Assembly (NCBI GenBank): GCA_024698685.1
Contig: JAILQZ010000028.1
Location: 1-34,706, forward strand
DNA: 34,706 nt
Direction of reading: 5' to 3'
Source: a bacterium
GTDB taxonomy: Bacteria > Actinomycetota > Coriobacteriia > Coriobacteriales > CADBOM01
Shown here: piece after piece, positions 32,341 to 34,706 of the stretch
Layout: every line of letters starts with the position of its first letter
Position numbering within the stretch: position 1 is the first letter of the stretch
Notes under the pieces: model-generated
Told to the model about the DNA's origin: nothing
The model's database searches: none
Seen by the model: only the letters and a program-made list of their open reading frames with translations
Translations under genes and position numbers: made by a program

Positions 32341-34706
32341 ATGGAAAGCAAAGCGCGCCGCAATCCATTCCTATCGAAGGGGTTGATGGAGGACTCGAGC
32401 AGAATCATCCGCTCGTTCACCTTCGTCATCCTGGTCGTCCTCGCGCTTGCGATGGTCGCGACGTCTAACAGCTTCATCCAGATCTCGCTGTCGCATCTCC
32501 TGCTGATACTGGTGCCGATATCGATCGGCGCGCTCCTGCTCGGAGCGATCGGTGGCTGTTGCATCGGTCTCATCGCTGGGGTCGGGCAGACGCTGCACGC
32601 GATCTTCATACCTCTCAACTACTACGAGAGGTTCTTTGCGCATTCCGCCAACACCGTTATCGTCTTCGTCGTATTCGGGCTGGTCGTCGGGCTTCTCTAT
32701 GCGAAGTGCATACGCTATCCGAAACGCGGAGATCTGCTCGAGGGCGGCGGGGTATCTAAGGGAGGCAAGCGCATAGCGGCCATCGCGATAGCCTCGCTGA
32801 TCGGTTCAGCAGCTGCCAGCCTCTGCTTCCTCGCTGGGGTTCGCATGGGGAGTTCTGCCCCGATGATCGGCGTGCTGATCAATTCGCTGGCCAAGATGGT
32901 GACGGCGGGCAACATGCTCGCGCAGGTTCTCATAGATGCGGTCATTGTAGCGGCGATCGCGGTTGCGATCGACTTCTTCTATGCAAGGTACGGGATCTAC
33001 AGGAGCAATCGCAGCATCAGCTTCATCTTCCGCGCCACTTTCCTAGCGATCATGGTGACCGCGATCTTGTTCTTCAGCGGCTTCACATACCTCTTCATCA
33101 CGGTTTCGACGCTTTACGATGCGGATTACTCGCTGCAGGATCAGATCGGCTATGTGCAAACCGTGCTGGGGAATTGCGATGCGATGGCAGACGACATCGC
33201 CAAGGATACGAATCTGAGCGATGCCAAGAGAGATCAGCTGAAAGCCGATCTCATCTACGATACCGATGTGGATCTCAAGGGCTGGCGCACCGATATCGTG
33301 TTGGTTGCGAAGAACGATACGATCATACTGGCAAACAACGGGGAGTATCTTGGCAGGTCGCTTTCCGGAGTGCTCACCGCAGGGCTCGAAGCGGGTGTGA
33401 CCAGCGATACGTTCGATTCCGATTTCGCTCTCGAGTTCTACACTGACGGCATCGAGCCCAGCTACATGCGCGTTTCCAAGTTCGGCGAATACCAGATTAT
33501 GGCTGCCATCGAGTCCTCCGAAATCTTCAGCTACCGAACGGTTGCCATGGTGATCGTCCTCGTTGCGCTCCTGATTCTCTTCGGAATGATCTTCCCGCTT
33601 GCGTTCAAGCTGATCGACAGATTCATGGTGAAGTCGATCAACGATACCAACTCGGCACTTGAGCGCATCACCGCAGGTGACCTGTCCGTTCGCGTGCCCG
33701 AAGGAAATTCGCGTGAGTTCAAGTCGCTCTCAAGCGGAATCAACACCACAGTCGACGCCCTGTCAGATGCGATAGAAGCTGAGAGCGCGCGCCTCGACAG
33801 TGAGCTCGCGACGGCCAAGGCCATCCAAGAGAACTCGCTGCCACGGATATTCCCGCCCTTCCCGGATATCGACAGGTTCGATCTCTATGCGGGCATGGAT
33901 CCGGCGAAGGAGGTCGGTGGCGACTTCTACGATTTCTTCGAGCTCGAGGGCCCGCGCGTGGGTCTCGTGATGGCGGACGTCAGTGGCAAGGGAATCCCGG
34001 CGGCTCTCTTCATGATGGCTGCGAAGTCCCAGATCCACGGATTCATGACCACGGAGCCTACGCTCGCAGAGGCTATCAAAAGGGCCAACCTCAACCTTTG
34101 CAGTGGCAACGAGACGCACATGTTCGTCACCGTATTCGCAGCGATATTCGACTTCGAGCGCTACACGCTGACCTACGTCAACGCCGGCCACAATCCGCAA
34201 CTCATACGCCGCGGAAGCGAATGGGAATGGCTGCGCAGCCGTTCCGGGATGATGCTGGGCGTCTTCCCCAATGCGAAGTACGAGCAGTTCGAGACCACGT
34301 TCGAGCCCGGCGATGAGCTCTTCATGTACACCGACGGAGTCACGGAGGCATGGAGCTCCGATGAGCAGATGTACGGCGAGGAGAGGCTCAAGGTGTTCCT
34401 CGAGCAGCACCAGAGGCTGCATCCGCGCAGGCTGCTGCGCGCGTTGAGGGCCGAGCTCGCGATTTGGGCTAACGGGGCCGAGCAGTCTGACGACATCACG
34501 ATGATGGCGCTGGCTTGCGGACAGGTGCCGGAGTATGGGGACACGCTGGTCACTGAGGCCAAACTCGAGAACTTCGACGATGTCCTCGACTTCGTCGACG
34601 ACCAGCTCAGGCGCGCGGATTGCTCCAAGCAGGCCGCCAACCAGATACGCATCGCAGTGGAGGAGCTTGTCGTCAACGTCTGCAAGTACGCATATCCCGA
34701 CGCAAC
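32341..34706 (+). CDS. Membrane SpoIIE-type phosphatase fused to RsbW-like ATPase, 3' end beyond window
   Basis: The frame is open to the window end (788 codons). Order: an N-terminal membrane block of about five to six helices (about 20-235), reminiscent of ECF S-components; a helix near 240-260; an extracytoplasmic sensor region (about 260-395, Cache-like by layout); a helix (about 400-420); HAMP (about 420-480); and a PP2C/SpoIIE domain. The last contains EVGGDFYDF, MADVSGKGIP, YTDGVTEA and QSDDIT (the metal-binding Asp set). A HATPase_c domain then begins, with EELVVNVCKYAYP (N-box) at the edge. It should dephosphorylate the STAS protein in response to an outside signal, while its ATPase domain may phosphorylate it. 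ATG 32341 lacks a good ribosome site; ATG 32386 is an alternative. Confidence 0.88.
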   Translation, partial: MESKARRNPFLSKGLMEDSSRIIRSFTFVILVVLALAMVATSNSFIQISLSHLLLILVPISIGALLLGAIGGCCIGLIAGVGQTLHAIFIPLNYYERFFAHSANTVIVFVVFGLVVGLLYAKCIRYPKRGDLLEGGGVSKGGKRIAAIAIASLIGSAAASLCFLAGVRMGSSAPMIGVLINSLAKMVTAGNMLAQVLIDAVIVAAIAVAIDFFYARYGIYRSNRSISFIFRATFLAIMVTAILFFSGFTYLFITVSTLYDADYSLQDQIGYVQTVLGNCDAMADDIAKDTNLSDAKRDQLKADLIYDTDVDLKGWRTDIVLVAKNDTIILANNGEYLGRSLSGVLTAGLEAGVTSDTFDSDFALEFYTDGIEPSYMRVSKFGEYQIMAAIESSEIFSYRTVAMVIVLVALLILFGMIFPLAFKLIDRFMVKSINDTNSALERITAGDLSVRVPEGNSREFKSLSSGINTTVDALSDAIEAESARLDSELATAKAIQENSLPRIFPPFPDIDRFDLYAGMDPAKEVGGDFYDFFELEGPRVGLVMADVSGKGIPAALFMMAAKSQIHGFMTTEPTLAEAIKRANLNLCSGNETHMFVTVFAAIFDFERYTLTYVNAGHNPQLIRRGSEWEWLRSRSGMMLGVFPNAKYEQFETTFEPGDELFMYTDGVTEAWSSDEQMYGEERLKVFLEQHQRLHPRRLLRALRAELAIWANGAEQSDDITMMALACGQVPEYGDTLVTEAKLENFDDVLDFVDDQLRRADCSKQAANQIRIAVEELVVNVCKYAYPDA

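Overview
The window looks like accessory chromosome of a high-GC, anaerobic actinobacterium, most likely a gut Coriobacteriia (Eggerthellaceae-like) member. This is inferred from the GC-rich codon use, strong Shine-Dalgarno sites, the many fused flavin/FeS/FAD 'old yellow' reductases, an XRE-desulfoferrodoxin regulator and a LicC/LicA-type fusion. No tRNA, rRNA, CRISPR array, transposase or integrase was seen.

Left part (1-10.4 kb): four large Old Yellow Enzyme/2,4-dienoyl-CoA-reductase-type flavoproteins on the minus strand. They form two paralogous pairs: 1-1100 (cut by the window edge) with 1146-3074, and 5983-7989 with 8327-10324. Between the pairs lie a VanX-like D-Ala-D-Ala dipeptidase gene broken by an in-frame amber codon and a plus-strand tannase/feruloyl-esterase-like lipoprotein. 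The second pair shares a duplicated control region: a GGTGCTAGAAT block, a 26-bp palindrome, and a Shine-Dalgarno site placed 33-36 nt before the ATG with a small hairpin in between.

Middle (10.5-18.6 kb): a GT1-like glycosyltransferase; an AbrB-type regulator with an ABC-2 exporter (13283 to 11730); a second ABC-2 exporter (15709 to 13404) divergent from an XRE regulator fused to a degenerate superoxide-reductase domain; a SAM methyltransferase behind a long, highly structured 5' leader; and an AraC regulator.

18.6-26 kb: a minus-strand cluster of an SDR dehydrogenase, a fifth OYE-type reductase and an unrecognised Cys-rich protein, which looks like a substrate-reduction module. Next come a small winged-helix-like protein and a DMT-family permease, divergent from a trifunctional HTH-LicC-LicA fusion (nucleotidyltransferase plus choline-kinase-like). 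The shared intergenic region is full of GTTCA/TGAAC inverted repeats.

Right end (26.2-34.7 kb, open at the edge): an NHLM/NHLP-type peptide export locus. It has a short HlyD-like adaptor, a C39-peptidase ABC exporter, the peptidase-less companion ABC transporter, a STAS anti-sigma-antagonist-like protein, and a membrane SpoIIE phosphatase with a C-terminal RsbW-like ATPase. Just upstream are two candidate double-glycine precursors: a Nif11-like peptide with a Cys-free repeated amphipathic core, and, on the other strand, a peptide whose predicted core is a four-cysteine zinc-ribbon. No maturation enzyme is visible. Exporter, leader-peptide candidates and a partner-switching module in one locus are the most interesting part of the window.
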